The notes beneath the pieces were generated by a model that saw only the letters and a list, made by a program, of their open reading frames with translations, was not told where the DNA came from and searched no databases. From Pseudomonadota bacterium (GTDB taxonomy: Bacteria; Pseudomonadota; Gammaproteobacteria; Burkholderiales; Sulfuriferulaceae), in contig JAJYHV010000015.1 of the NCBI GenBank assembly GCA_021790515.1, positions 1 through 37,292 of the forward strand: 37,292 nt of DNA. The letters are read 5' to 3'. The number at the start of each line of letters is the position of its first letter. The first letter of the stretch is position 1. The position numbers were made by a program, and so were the translations under genes. Below, piece after piece: positions 8,261-17,970 of this stretch.

Positions 8261-11200
8261 ACGTCGGCCGGCGACATCAACAGATATGCCTTTTGTGACA
8301 GCACGTTGGCGCCCGCAACAGATTGAGTTTCCGGCGGATTTGCCGGTGGTGGCCATGCGCGACGATATCGTTGCCGCCATACGTCGGCATCCGGTGGTGA
8401 TTGTCTGCGGTGCGACGGGTTCTGGCAAAACCACGCAATTACCCAAGTTATGTCTGGAAGCCGGACGTGGGGAGCAGGGGCGTATTGCCTGTACTCAGCC
8501 ACGTCGCATTGCGGCGCGCGCACTGGCCGATCGTATCGCGCAAGAGTTGCATACAGCAGTGGGAGAAGGCGTCGGCTACAAGGTGCGTTTCCATGATCGC
8601 GTGCGGGAAGACACCGCCATCAAGATCATGACCGATGGCATGTTGCTGGCCGAAATCGTCGGCAACCGGTTGTTGCGCGAATACGACACCATTATTCTGG
8701 ATGAAGCGCATGAGCGTAGCCTGAACATCGATTTCTTGTTGGGTTATTTGCGCGGTTTGTTGCCCCGTCGTCCGGATTTGCGCGTTATCATTGCGTCTGC
8801 TACGCTGGATGCAGCGCGGTTTTCAGCGCATTTCCATAACGCGCCGGTGATTGAGGTTTCCGGACGCAGCTATCCGGTGGAGCTACGTTATCGCCCGCTG
8901 GAAGCTGCGTCGAACAATCCTGCGACTGAACAGAAATCACGCCCGCAACCCGATGAAGATCGCTTGACGCAAGCAATTCTGTCTGCTGTGGATGAGTTGG
9001 CGCATCTGGGCGATGGCGGTATTTTGATTTTTCTGCCCGGCGAACGCGAAATTCGTGACGTGGCGGAAGCCTTGCGCAAGCATCACCCCGCGCATACCGA
9101 AATTCTGCCGCTGTTTTCGCGTTTGTCTGTGCAGGAACAGACACGGATTTTTCAGCCCGGCAATGCGCGCCGTATCGTGCTGGCCACCAATGTGGCTGAA
9201 ACCTCGCTCACCGTACCAGGCATTCGTTATGTGGTGGACAGCGGTTTGGCGCGTGTGCCGCGTTATTCCTTGCGCAACAAGGTGGATCAACTGCTGACAG
9301 AGCCCATATCGCAAGCTGCCGCCAACCAGCGCGCGGGCCGTTGCGGCCGGGTAGCGGCGGGGGTGTGCATCCGATTGTATTCGGAACTGGATTTTGCGGC
9401 ACGGCCACCTTATACCGATGCCGAGATTTTGCGCACATCGCTGGCGGGAACGATCTTGCGCATGCAAGCGTTGAAGCTGGGGCAACCGGAAGCATTCCCG
9501 TTTCTGGATGCGCCAAGCCCTCGCGCCATTGCGGAAGGTTTTGCCGTGCTGGAAGAGTTGGGCGCGGTGGATCAAACCCGTCGCATGACGGATACCGGCC
9601 GTCAATTGGCGCGCTTGCCGCTGGAACCAAGGGTGGGTCGGGTGTTGCTGGCAGCACAGCAATTTGGTTGTCTGCGCGAAGCCTTGGTCATTTGTGCGGC
9701 GCTGTCGGTGCAGGATGTGCGCGATCGTCCGGCGGCGCAAGCAGGGTCAGCCGATGACCGGCACCGCGCCTTTGCCGACGAACGTTCCGATTTTATGGGC
9801 CTGCTGAAATTGTGGGCGTTTTATGATGACGCATTGCGCCACCAGAAATCTCGCCGCCAGTTGCAGCAGTTGTGTCAGGAGCATTTTCTCAATGCTGCCC
9901 GTTTGCGCGAATGGCGCGAGGTGCACGGACAACTGTCCAGCAGCGTGGCCGAATTGGGGGTGCGCGAAAATGAGATTCCCGCCAGTTATGAAGCGATTCA
10001 TTGCGCTTTGCTCGCGGGTTTTCCTGGTCAGATTGGGGTCAAACAGGACGAAGGCGGTTATCAGGGCACACGGGGTATCCGTTTCTGGTTGCATCCGAGC
10101 TCGATTCTGGCGAAAAAATCGCCCAAATGGGTCATGGTGGGCGAGCTGACCGAAACCAGCCGTTTGTATGGTCGTCTGGCGGCAAAAATCGAGCCGGAAT
10201 GGCTGGAACGCGTGGCAACCCATCTGTGCCAGTCGCAGTATTTTGATCCGCATTGGGATCGGCGCAGTGCACAGGTAAATGCGTTTGAACAGGTGCAACT
10301 GTTTGGCTTGATCATTGTGCCACGTCGTCGGGTGCATTATGGCAGCATCGATCCGGTTATCAGCCGGGAAATCTTCATCCGGCAGGCTTTGGTGGCGGGT
10401 GAGTTCGACACGAAGGCAGCGTTTTTCGCCCACAATCAGCGCGTGCTGCAAGAAGCAGCAGATCTGGAGCACAAGGCGCGGCGTCTCGATGTGTTGGTGG
10501 ACGACGAAGGCTTGTTTGCATTTTTCGATGCCCGCGTGCCGGCGCATATCGTGAACGGTGCCGGTTTTGAACGCTGGCGGCGGGAAGCCGAACAGCAGAC
10601 CCCGCGTTTGCTGTGCTTTGAAGCGACCGATGTGATGCGGCATGATGCAGCCAGCGTGACAGAAGAGTGGTATCCCAAAGTGCTGCAGGTCGATGGGTTG
10701 GATTTGCCGCTGCACTATCGTTTTGAACCCAATCATCTGCTCGACGGAGTGACGCTGAATGTGCCCCTGCCGTTGCTGAACACCCTTACCGCTTGGCGCA
10801 TGGATTGGCTGGTGCCGGGAATGCTGCGTGAAAAACTGAATTGGTATGTGCGAAATCTGCCAAAATCGTTGCGGCAAGCGTTTGTGCCCGTAGCAGATAC
10901 GGTCACTGCGGCGATGCAAGCGTTGCGGCCCACAGGCCCGTTGCCGGAGTTGTTGGCCGGGTTTTTGTCCGCACGCACCGGGTTGAATATCGTGGCGTCT
11001 GTCTGGGGGGAGCCGCCACCGCACCTGAAGATGAATATTCGTTTGCTTGCGGATGACGGCGAAGAATTGGGTATGGCGCGCGACATTCAAACTTTGCGTG
11101 CCCAGTGGGGAAGCAGTGCGCAATTGGCTTTTTCCGAAGCGGATTCGGATATCGAGCGCTCGGGCATGACCCAATGGGAGGTGGGAGAACTGGCGTGCGA

Positions 11201-12020
11201 ATTGTCGGTGCGCCGGGCTGGTGTTGCCGTGGCGGCATATCCGGCACTGGTGGACGAGGGCGAAGACGTCAGTCTGTGTTTGTTTGACACAGCAGAAGCC
11301 GCACAGGCCGCGCACCACGCGGGTGTATTGCGGCTGGCCAGAATTGCCCTGCGGGCCCAATTGTCGCAACTGGAGAAAGATTGGCCGGATGCAACCCGTT
11401 TGGCGCTGGCCTATCGACCACTTGGCAATCCTGACGCGTTGCGGTCCGACTGGTTGCAGGCAATTTTGGAGCAGGCTTGTCTGGCCGACCTGCCCGATAA
11501 TGAACTTCCCCGTAGCCAAAAATCATTTGAGCAACTGATTGTCAAGGCGCGCGTGCGTTTGCGCCCGGTTGCCGATGCGCTCAACCGTGTGCTGGCAGAA
11601 GTATTGGCACAATACGCAATTCTTGCCCCACAAGTGGCACGGATTTCCGGCATTTCCGGCAAGGACATGCAGGAACAGTTGCGGCAACTGGTGTATTCAG
11701 GGTTTGTGCGCCAGACGCCGTGGCCACACATGCAGCAATTGTTGCGTTATCTGCAGGGTTTGCAGTGGCGTGTGGAGAAATATGGCGAACGTCGCGAACA
11801 GGATGCTCGCCATACGGCAGCCATTGCCCGGTTACGCGAACCATGGCAGGTTAAAATGCAGTCACGCGAACTCAACGGTGAGCAGCGACGGCAATTGCTG
11901 GCGTTTCGCTGGCAGTTGGAAGAGTTACGCATCTCGTTGTTTGCCCAGCAGTTGAAAACGCCGTATCCGGTGTCTGTCAAACGATTGGAAAAACATTGGC
12001 AGGAGATTTCGGGTTGTTGA
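8238..12020 (+). CDS. hrpA: ATP-dependent RNA helicase HrpA
   Basis: A DEAH-box helicase of up to 1260 residues, close to the usual 1300 of HrpA. Visible parts: Walker A GATGSGKTTQ (58-67), DEAH (155-158), SAT in IIASATL, the C-terminal helicase motif QRAGRCGR, then HA2, OB and a long C-terminal region. Known members unwind mRNA and rescue stalled ribosomes. The GTG at 8238 overlaps the previous gene by 23 bases; an ATG at 8286 is an alternative start, and neither has a strong ribosome binding site. Confidence 0.93.
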   Translation: MTNSISGKRRPATSTDMPFVTARWRPQQIEFPADLPVVAMRDDIVAAIRRHPVVIVCGATGSGKTTQLPKLCLEAGRGEQGRIACTQPRRIAARALADRIAQELHTAVGEGVGYKVRFHDRVREDTAIKIMTDGMLLAEIVGNRLLREYDTIILDEAHERSLNIDFLLGYLRGLLPRRPDLRVIIASATLDAARFSAHFHNAPVIEVSGRSYPVELRYRPLEAASNNPATEQKSRPQPDEDRLTQAILSAVDELAHLGDGGILIFLPGEREIRDVAEALRKHHPAHTEILPLFSRLSVQEQTRIFQPGNARRIVLATNVAETSLTVPGIRYVVDSGLARVPRYSLRNKVDQLLTEPISQAAANQRAGRCGRVAAGVCIRLYSELDFAARPPYTDAEILRTSLAGTILRMQALKLGQPEAFPFLDAPSPRAIAEGFAVLEELGAVDQTRRMTDTGRQLARLPLEPRVGRVLLAAQQFGCLREALVICAALSVQDVRDRPAAQAGSADDRHRAFADERSDFMGLLKLWAFYDDALRHQKSRRQLQQLCQEHFLNAARLREWREVHGQLSSSVAELGVRENEIPASYEAIHCALLAGFPGQIGVKQDEGGYQGTRGIRFWLHPSSILAKKSPKWVMVGELTETSRLYGRLAAKIEPEWLERVATHLCQSQYFDPHWDRRSAQVNAFEQVQLFGLIIVPRRRVHYGSIDPVISREIFIRQALVAGEFDTKAAFFAHNQRVLQEAADLEHKARRLDVLVDDEGLFAFFDARVPAHIVNGAGFERWRREAEQQTPRLLCFEATDVMRHDAASVTEEWYPKVLQVDGLDLPLHYRFEPNHLLDGVTLNVPLPLLNTLTAWRMDWLVPGMLREKLNWYVRNLPKSLRQAFVPVADTVTAAMQALRPTGPLPELLAGFLSARTGLNIVASVWGEPPPHLKMNIRLLADDGEELGMARDIQTLRAQWGSSAQLAFSEADSDIERSGMTQWEVGELACELSVRRAGVAVAAYPALVDEGEDVSLCLFDTAEAAQAAHHAGVLRLARIALRAQLSQLEKDWPDATRLALAYRPLGNPDALRSDWLQAILEQACLADLPDNELPRSQKSFEQLIVKARVRLRPVADALNRVLAEVLAQYAILAPQVARISGISGKDMQEQLRQLVYSGFVRQTPWPHMQQLLRYLQGLQWRVEKYGERREQDARHTAAIARLREPWQVKMQSRELNGEQRRQLLAFRWQLEELRISLFAQQLKTPYPVSVKRLEKHWQEISGC

Positions 12021-12124
12021 TCGACGCGAAAACTCTTTCGCTTTACCCTCATTCCTTGCGGGCAAGAATTGTCGCTGGCGTAACCATCGGTCAGGGCGAA
12101 GTTCGGCGCTCCTTCCGGCCTGAA

Positions 12125-12157
12125 GGCCGAGGTTTCAGACCAAAAAGGAAACAGGAT
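12125..12157. repeat. 33-bp dispersed repeat, copy 2
   Basis: 28 of 33 bases match 446-478. Here the repeat is preceded by a small hairpin CGGCC-TGAA-GGCCG (12116-12129) and an imperfect one near 12049-12069, all between the convergent ends of hrpA and the HPP gene. The hairpins might end transcription, although no T-run follows. Confidence 0.5.
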
Positions 12158-12216
12158 CAATATCCTGCGCGATCATTATGTAAATTTGTACAAAATCCGG
12201 GATAAAACCAGATGGC

Positions 12217-12765
12217 TTAAAACCAGATTTCCGGATACCTTCTGGTCGCCGGGACGTTGTTCACCAGGACCGCCACGACCAAAAGGATCAATGGTCCCAG
12301 CGTCGCTGGCATAATCACATACCAGAATCCAAGCTTGTGCAGGGCTGTTGAACCGATTACTGCATTCAAGGCCGTGGCACCGCCCGGTGGATGTAGTGTC
12401 CGTGTGACATGCATGGTGGCGATGGCGCTGGCAACCGCGATGGCTTGTGCAAGTGCCGGGTATGGATGAAACAGTTTCCAGCAAATGACCCCGACGATGG
12501 CTGAGACAAAATGTCCACCCACCAGATTGCGCGGTTGCGCCAAAGGACTGCGTACTGCACCGTAAATCAACACGGCTGAAGCGCCAAAGGAGGCAATCAT
12601 CAGTGATAAATCAGTACCCGCAAAAAAAAAGTGGTCCAACCAGGCCACAGATGCAATACCACAAAAGCCGCCTATCCAGGACCAGATGATTTCGGAATTA
12701 TTGACTCTTGGTAAAAGGGTGCGTGTGGTGCCCCTCATTTTGAGAAAATATTCAGGAACTTTCAT
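12217..12765 (-). CDS. HPP family membrane protein
   Basis: A 182-residue inner-membrane protein with about four to five hydrophobic segments. It has the family signature GASAVLIYGAVRSPLAQPRN (about 61-80) and LHPPGGATAL (124-133), the motif that gives the family its name. Plant HPP members move nitrite; the bacterial role is not settled. The ATG at 12765 has AAGGA six bases upstream and is preferred over an in-frame ATG at 12843. It lies 87 bases after a CBS-domain gene, a frequent partner, so the pair probably forms an operon. Confidence 0.88.
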   Translation of the reverse strand: MKVPEYFLKMRGTTRTLLPRVNNSEIIWSWIGGFCGIASVAWLDHFFFAGTDLSLMIASFGASAVLIYGAVRSPLAQPRNLVGGHFVSAIVGVICWKLFHPYPALAQAIAVASAIATMHVTRTLHPPGGATALNAVIGSTALHKLGFWYVIMPATLGPLILLVVAVLVNNVPATRRYPEIWF

Positions 12766-12852
12766 TTTTTTCCTTGAAATAAAAATTCGTTGCTGTGTGC
12801 AGCAGGTATGCCATGCATGACCGCAATGGGTGAATTGATGCAAAGAATCTGG

Positions 12853-13473
12853 TTATCCGGTGATCAGTTTCCAGGCACAAATAAAGTCTTTGCGCATCAA
12901 CAAACCAAGCAGGTGATTATTTGCATCGACAATGGGCATACTGCGCCGGTCATGCAAATAAAATGCGTGAATGATTTCGCCGAAATTCGCATGTTCATTT
13001 ACTGTGATGGCGGGCGTGGTCATGATGGCACTGGCAGATATTTTATGATAAACATGATTGAATTCAAAAGCATTGTCTGCCATGTTGAGCAATATCTCGA
13101 GAAAAGTATTGGCTTTATGCCAACGTAAAAAATCGGTATCAGTCAGTATGCCCACCACGCAACCGTTTGCATCCAGCACGGGCAAGGATTTGAATTCGGA
13201 TCGAATGAGAATCGCGGCAGCTTGATCCAGTGGCAGGTCTGCCAATATGGGTTCATGTACAATCCGCATCAGATTTTTTGGTTGAATTTTAGTGAGCAGG
13301 CGTTCTATGGCATGGTGATAAGCAAGGTGATAGAGCTCGCGAAAATCCTCGGTGGTAATGTCGATGTAGCCGGAAATATGCTGCATGGCATCGACGATGT
13401 CCGCATCGGACAGCTCAATTTCTATGATCTCACTGTTGCGGGTACAGATGTTTGAGTTGGTGATCTTTTCCAT
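12853..13473 (-). CDS. CBS-domain pair protein
   Basis: A 206-residue protein with an N-terminal helical segment (about 20-65) and two CBS domains (about 75-125 and 148-203; key stretches EFKSLPVLDANGCVVGILTDTDF and DRRSMPIVDANNHLLGLLMRKDF). CBS pairs usually bind adenosine nucleotides, so this could be an energy-state sensor for the HPP protein downstream. The start is uncertain: the frame stays open to a possible start at 13662, but the added 63 residues look unlike coding sequence, and MEKITNSN (13473) is preferred. Confidence 0.82.
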   Translation of the reverse strand: MEKITNSNICTRNSEIIEIELSDADIVDAMQHISGYIDITTEDFRELYHLAYHHAIERLLTKIQPKNLMRIVHEPILADLPLDQAAAILIRSEFKSLPVLDANGCVVGILTDTDFLRWHKANTFLEILLNMADNAFEFNHVYHKISASAIMTTPAITVNEHANFGEIIHAFYLHDRRSMPIVDANNHLLGLLMRKDFICAWKLITG

Positions 13474-13711
13474 AGGCGCTTTTAATGTATTGTCGATTTG
13501 ATGATGGTTCACTGAACGAACGCGCACATGCAAAGAACACGACAGCCTGTGCTGTTTCAACGAGCAGACCACCTGGCAAACCAAAATTCCCGGTTTGACA
13601 CCTGTTCGGCTGGCTGTTGTGTTTTTATTGTGTGATCCATTTCCAGCTTCAACTGCATTCATGCCATACTGTGATGTATTGCAGTCTACGCGGGCAGATT
13701 ATCCTCTATCC

Positions 13712-13725
13712 TTGACTTAGATCAA
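13712..13725. promoter_or_regulatory. Likely FNR/ANR box
   Basis: TTGACTTAGATCAA matches the FNR/ANR consensus TTGAT-N4-ATCAA in all but one base. On the minus strand a TAGACT sequence at 13688-13683 lies about where the -10 box of a class II FNR promoter would be, so the box could switch on the CBS-HPP pair when oxygen is low. A role for the plus strand is also possible. Confidence 0.55.
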
Positions 13726-13738
13726 GATTGGTAACATC

Positions 13739-13786
13739 GTATGCATCAAGGTATGCATCAAGGTATGCATCAAGGTATGCATCAAG
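13739..13786. repeat. 12-bp tandem repeat, four perfect copies
   Basis: GTATGCATCAAG occurs four times without mismatch, directly next to the FNR-like box. A copy of the GGAAGCGCTGATT motif follows at once (13787-13799). The 12-bp length would keep a reading frame, giving repeated Tyr-Ala-Ser-Arg on the plus strand. Confidence 0.9.
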
Positions 13787-13823
13787 GGAAGCGCTGATTC
13801 ATGAGGAATTCGGCGACGGCATC

Positions 13824-13943
13824 ATGAGCGCCATTGATTTCAGTATGAATATTTCACGGGTGGCGGACCACAAAGGCGACCGGGTAAAAATTGTTTTGAA
13901 CGGCAAATTTTTACCTTACAAAACATATTGCAAAACATATTGA
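13824..13943 (+). CDS. Possible 39-residue small protein
   Basis: A short frame reading [25 protein letters not shown] and on to residue 39. It contains no known motif and lacks a well-placed ribosome binding site. Its last codons lie in a 12-bp duplication that encodes Lys-Thr-Tyr-Cys twice. The frame is also open upstream through the 12-bp repeats. It may be a decayed gene or non-coding. The stretch 13474-13982 holds otherwise only the FNR-like box and repeats. Confidence 0.25.
   Translation: MSAIDFSMNISRVADHKGDRVKIVLNGKFLPYKTYCKTY
13919..13942. repeat. 12-bp tandem duplication
   Basis: CAAAACATATTG occurs twice without mismatch, just beyond the 3' end of the nifV-fix operon. Confidence 0.85.
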
Positions 13944-13982
13944 TTGTGTGTCACACCGGCGTTTCGCTGTCACTGGATCGGT

Positions 13983-14306
13983 TTACCACGCACTTGCCGG
14001 CGCGCACAGACGGCTGACAATCTGATCACCCATCAGATGTGAATCGAAAATTTCCTTCACATCTTTTGCGGTCACTTGTTGATACAGTACCCCTTCCGGG
14101 TAGACCAGGACATTCACGCCACCATCGCAGGGACCCAGGCATCCGGAGTAGGTGACGGCAACGCGGTCGTAGGCGTTGTGTTGTTGTAATTCGCGCCAGA
14201 ATGTTTGCAAGACTTCGCTACTTCCTTTGCTGGCGCAGGAACCGCGCGGATGGCCTTCCGGGCGTGATTGTGAGCAGACGAATACGTGTTTGACTGGTTT
14301 TGGCAT
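13983..14306 (-). CDS. Thioredoxin-like [2Fe-2S] ferredoxin (Shethna type)
   Basis: A 107-residue electron carrier of the thioredoxin-fold [2Fe-2S] family, best known from Azotobacter vinelandii iron-sulfur protein I. Start HVFVCSQSRPEGHPRGSCA carries two cluster cysteines (about 11 and 24), and YSGCLGPCDGGVNVLVYPEG carries the other two (about 56 and 60). Azotobacter proteins of this type occur with nitrogen fixation. It is the last gene of the nifV-fix operon, 48 bases after the preceding ferredoxin. Confidence 0.88.
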   Translation of the reverse strand: MPKPVKHVFVCSQSRPEGHPRGSCASKGSSEVLQTFWRELQQHNAYDRVAVTYSGCLGPCDGGVNVLVYPEGVLYQQVTAKDVKEIFDSHLMGDQIVSRLCAPASAW

Positions 14307-14354
14307 GATGATGTTCCTGTATGGATAGTGGAATGGGAATAAAAATGGCCGGTC

Positions 14355-15045
<691 letters not shown>

Positions 15046-15069
15046 GATTTTTCCAGTTCTGGTTTTGAT

Positions 15070-16317
15070 TCAAAGTTGTGACATATCAATTTCTCGTGCG
15101 CGAGGTTTACCAATCAAGAAGTTTCCGATGTCTTGTCCGAAACGGTGGCAGTCTTGCAGTTCGTCTGCGCTGGGGATGAGTTTGATACGCAATCCGCTCA
15201 ATGGCACACGCATTTTGAGGCCGCGCAGGCGGTCATCAATCATGCGGACGGCTTCGCCGGTCCAACCGTATGAACCAAAGGCTCCGGCGACTTTGCCTTT
15301 GACGTTGATTTTGGAAAACGAGGACAACAGATCCCAGACCGGTTTGACGGCGTCGCCATTGATGGTAGGGGAGCCAAGCAGGATGGCATCTGCTTCTTCG
15401 ACCAAATCAATGAACGGTTCCACTTCGCCGCCTTCCAGGTCATACAGGGAAATACGAAAACCGCCGACTTCTGCTGCACCATCACGAATGGCTTCGGCCA
15501 TGTGCATGGTGTTACCGTAAGAACTGATGTAGAAGATGATCATGCTTTTGGTGTCACGATCCCGTTCCAGATGCAGATGAGGCGTAGACAGTTCGCGATA
15601 ATGCTGAACATAATGCTGTGGATGGTCGCGCAGAATAGGGCCATGTGTGGGGGCGATCAACTGGATGGGCAGCGGTTCGATGAGTTCCAGCGCACTGAGA
15701 ACGTAAGCCTTGAACGGGCGCATGATGTGGTTGTAGTAGTATTCGAACGAAAACCGGAAATCGCCAACGCGATCGTTGAACAACAATTCATCACAATAAT
15801 GGCAGCCGAAAACATCGCCGGAAAACAACACGCCTTCTTCCACCAGATAGGTGCATTGCGTGTCCGGCCAGTGAAGATAGGGTGTGTTCAGAAAGCGCAA
15901 GGTACAGTCCCCGAGACTGATGGAGTCATTCGTGGTGACAGGGATGTAGTCAATGTCGTTATTGTTCAGTAACGCCTTGAGCATCAGTTGCGCTGCATCC
16001 GAGATATACAGCTTTGCCTGTGGTGCCCGGCGCATCAATTCGGGTAAGGCGCCTGAATGATCGGGTTCAAGATGGTTGAGCACAATGGCTGTTATTTCAT
16101 GGTATCGGGCAACGGCCTCCAACCGCGTAAAAAATTGATCGGCACGTTCTGCCTTGACCGTATCGATGACAGCCACGCCTTCTGATCCACGAACCAGATA
16201 GGCGTTGTAAGTCGTACCGTTGGGCGTTTTCAGAATAACGTCAAAAGTACGCATCGTCGGATCGAGGGCGCCAATCCAGTGTACTTTGTTGGTGACCGCA
16301 ATGGCTTCGTTTTTCAT
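15070..16317 (-). CDS. Flavodiiron protein (FprA family)
   Basis: A 415-residue flavodiiron protein, a family that reduces oxygen to water or nitric oxide to nitrous oxide. The beta-lactamase-like domain keeps all six iron ligands: H82, E84, D86 (HLEPD), H149, D168 and H225. The flavodoxin domain starts near 258 with the FMN loop SSYGNT (265-270). No rubredoxin domain is attached, so electrons must come from a separate carrier, perhaps the ferredoxins encoded next. ATG 16317 is preferred because it fits the family N-terminus; ATG 16332 and TTG 16344 are possible. Confidence 0.93.
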   Translation of the reverse strand: MKNEAIAVTNKVHWIGALDPTMRTFDVILKTPNGTTYNAYLVRGSEGVAVIDTVKAERADQFFTRLEAVARYHEITAIVLNHLEPDHSGALPELMRRAPQAKLYISDAAQLMLKALLNNNDIDYIPVTTNDSISLGDCTLRFLNTPYLHWPDTQCTYLVEEGVLFSGDVFGCHYCDELLFNDRVGDFRFSFEYYYNHIMRPFKAYVLSALELIEPLPIQLIAPTHGPILRDHPQHYVQHYRELSTPHLHLERDRDTKSMIIFYISSYGNTMHMAEAIRDGAAEVGGFRISLYDLEGGEVEPFIDLVEEADAILLGSPTINGDAVKPVWDLLSSFSKINVKGKVAGAFGSYGWTGEAVRMIDDRLRGLKMRVPLSGLRIKLIPSADELQDCHRFGQDIGNFLIGKPRAREIDMSQL

Positions 16318-16337
16318 ATGTTGCCCATTCATTGTCG

Positions 16338-16376
16338 TGTTCAACCGAAATGTTCAACCTGAAGTGTTCAACCGAA
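16338..16376. repeat. 13-bp near-tandem repeat, three copies
   Basis: TGTTCAACCGAA-type units occur three times (16338-16350, 16351-16364 and 16365-16376), the middle one with an extra base. The last copy covers the fixX stop codon; the rest fills the gap to the flavodiiron gene. Confidence 0.75.
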
Positions 16377-16658
16377 TTTGAACAGGACACCATAACCGCC
16401 ACGCGGATACTCCCAAGTGACGTTGTGGTGATCGTTGCAGATGATACGGCAAGTACCACATTCCAGGCAGCCATCCGTAATCAGCACGATACGACCATTG
16501 CCTTCCATGGTGTAGCATCCGGCCGGGCAACAGACTGTGCATTGCCTGGTTTGGCATTGTGCGGCGCAGATTTCTTCGTCGCGTATCTGGATGTGCGGAC
16601 GTCCGGCATCGACACGGTAACGGTTCTGAAACAGCTTTTCTTCGATTTTGAGGCTCAT
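16368..16658 (-). CDS. fixX: Ferredoxin-like protein FixX
   Basis: A 96-residue ferredoxin-like subunit of the FixABCX complex, which links NADH oxidation to reduction of quinone and of low-potential ferredoxin or flavodoxin. Cysteines lie in [20 protein letters not shown] and in [11 protein letters not shown] (4Fe-4S type), and the C-terminus [10 protein letters not shown] is typical. The ATG at 16658 overlaps the fixC stop as ATGA and has GGAGGG upstream; a start five codons earlier is less likely. Confidence 0.93.
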   Translation of the reverse strand: MSLKIEEKLFQNRYRVDAGRPHIQIRDEEICAAQCQTRQCTVCCPAGCYTMEGNGRIVLITDGCLECGTCRIICNDHHNVTWEYPRGGYGVLFKFG

Positions 16659-17953
16659 TCGAATGCCCTCCACAATTTGAATGCGTCACTCATCAGGCCA
16701 AACAATGAGCGACGTTGCCGAAAATCGGCCAGAATGGCTTTCTCCTTGCTCTTTTTGTCGATACCATCGACCTTTAGCATGCGATGGGCTGCCTGATTGA
16801 GCATTTCCGGGTAAGCGGTGAAAAATTGTGAGTTGGCGTGAAAAATTCCCGGCATGTTCTGGTATTTTTTCAGGTCTTTCATCACAAAAGAATCGTTGAG
16901 CTTTTGTTGATACCGCGCCAGATTTTTGGTCGAACAGGGTTTTTGCTCATTCATCAGTTCGATGATGGTTTCCGCAGCGAAACAGCCGGAGGTCATCGCC
17001 AGATTGGAACCTTCCCGGTGCATGGCGTTTACCAGCATGGCCGCATCTCCGGCAATCATCCAGCCCTCGCCATAGAGTTTGGGAATCGCTTTGTATCCGC
17101 CTTCCGGAATCAGATGCGCGGTATATTCTTTCATTTCGCCGCCTTCCAGCAGGGGGGCAATCGACGGGTGTGCTTTCATGTCTTCCAGCAATTGATAGGG
17201 AGTGATTTTTTGCGTCTTGAAATCAGACAACATGCAACCAACGCCAACAGTCAGCGATTCTTTGTTGGTGTACAAAAAACCTGTTCCCATCATGCCACGG
17301 GTAATCTTTCCTGCCATTTCAATCACGACACCGGCTTCTCCTTGCAGATTGAAGCGCGCTTCAATGGTTTCTTGCGGCATGAAATGAATTTCCTTGACGG
17401 CCAGCGCGACATTGGCCGGGTCAATTTCGGCATGGAATCCCGCTTTTTTGGCCAGCAGTGAATTGACGCCATCGGCCAGAATGACGACGTCTGCATAAAT
17501 GGACCCACCCATACGGTCGGTTTGTACGCCGACGACTTTTTTATCATCCATCAGCAGTTCTGTGACGGTGGTTTCACAAATGACCAGTGCACCTGCTTGC
17601 TGGACTTTTTCGGAAAACCATTTGTCGAATTGTGCGCGAATGATGGTGTAACGATTGTATGGCGGTTTATTGAAATCGTCAGATCGGTAATGTGCACCAA
17701 TGAATGACGCGTCATCCAGCACCCACATGCGTTGTTCGATGATATGTCGTTCCAACGGCGCCTCATCGCGAAAATCCGGAATGATGCGTTCCAGCGCGTC
17801 TGCGTACAGAATCGCTCCTTGTACGTTTTTTGAACCCGGATATTCTCCGCGTTCCAGTTGCAGTACTTTAAGTCCGGATTTGGCGAGCGTGTAAGCTGCC
17901 GCATTACCGGATGGTCCGGCGCCAACCACGATGACATCAAATTTTTCAGCCAT
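16655..17953 (-). CDS. fixC: FixC, flavoprotein-quinone oxidoreductase
   Basis: A 432-residue FAD protein related to electron-transfer-flavoprotein:quinone oxidoreductase, the membrane-facing subunit of FixABCX. The N-terminal dinucleotide-binding motif is [20 protein letters not shown] (about 7-26), and a second FAD motif, [21 protein letters not shown], is near 300. The iron-sulfur part is supplied by the separate FixX. It follows fixB closely and overlaps fixX by four bases. Confidence 0.95.
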   Translation of the reverse strand: MAEKFDVIVVGAGPSGNAAAYTLAKSGLKVLQLERGEYPGSKNVQGAILYADALERIIPDFRDEAPLERHIIEQRMWVLDDASFIGAHYRSDDFNKPPYNRYTIIRAQFDKWFSEKVQQAGALVICETTVTELLMDDKKVVGVQTDRMGGSIYADVVILADGVNSLLAKKAGFHAEIDPANVALAVKEIHFMPQETIEARFNLQGEAGVVIEMAGKITRGMMGTGFLYTNKESLTVGVGCMLSDFKTQKITPYQLLEDMKAHPSIAPLLEGGEMKEYTAHLIPEGGYKAIPKLYGEGWMIAGDAAMLVNAMHREGSNLAMTSGCFAAETIIELMNEQKPCSTKNLARYQQKLNDSFVMKDLKKYQNMPGIFHANSQFFTAYPEMLNQAAHRMLKVDGIDKKSKEKAILADFRQRRSLFGLMSDAFKLWRAFE

Positions 17954-17970
17954 GATAAATCTCCTTACGT

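Noticed and set aside
8937-11519. Long open frames on the minus strand opposite hrpA (up to 590 codons)
   Set aside because: They are rich in His, Arg, Gln and Cys as expected for the antisense of a GC-biased gene, and match no family.
13648-13663. TGGCATG-like sequence on the minus strand upstream of the CBS gene as a sigma-54 promoter
   Set aside because: The -12 GC is not at the required spacing.
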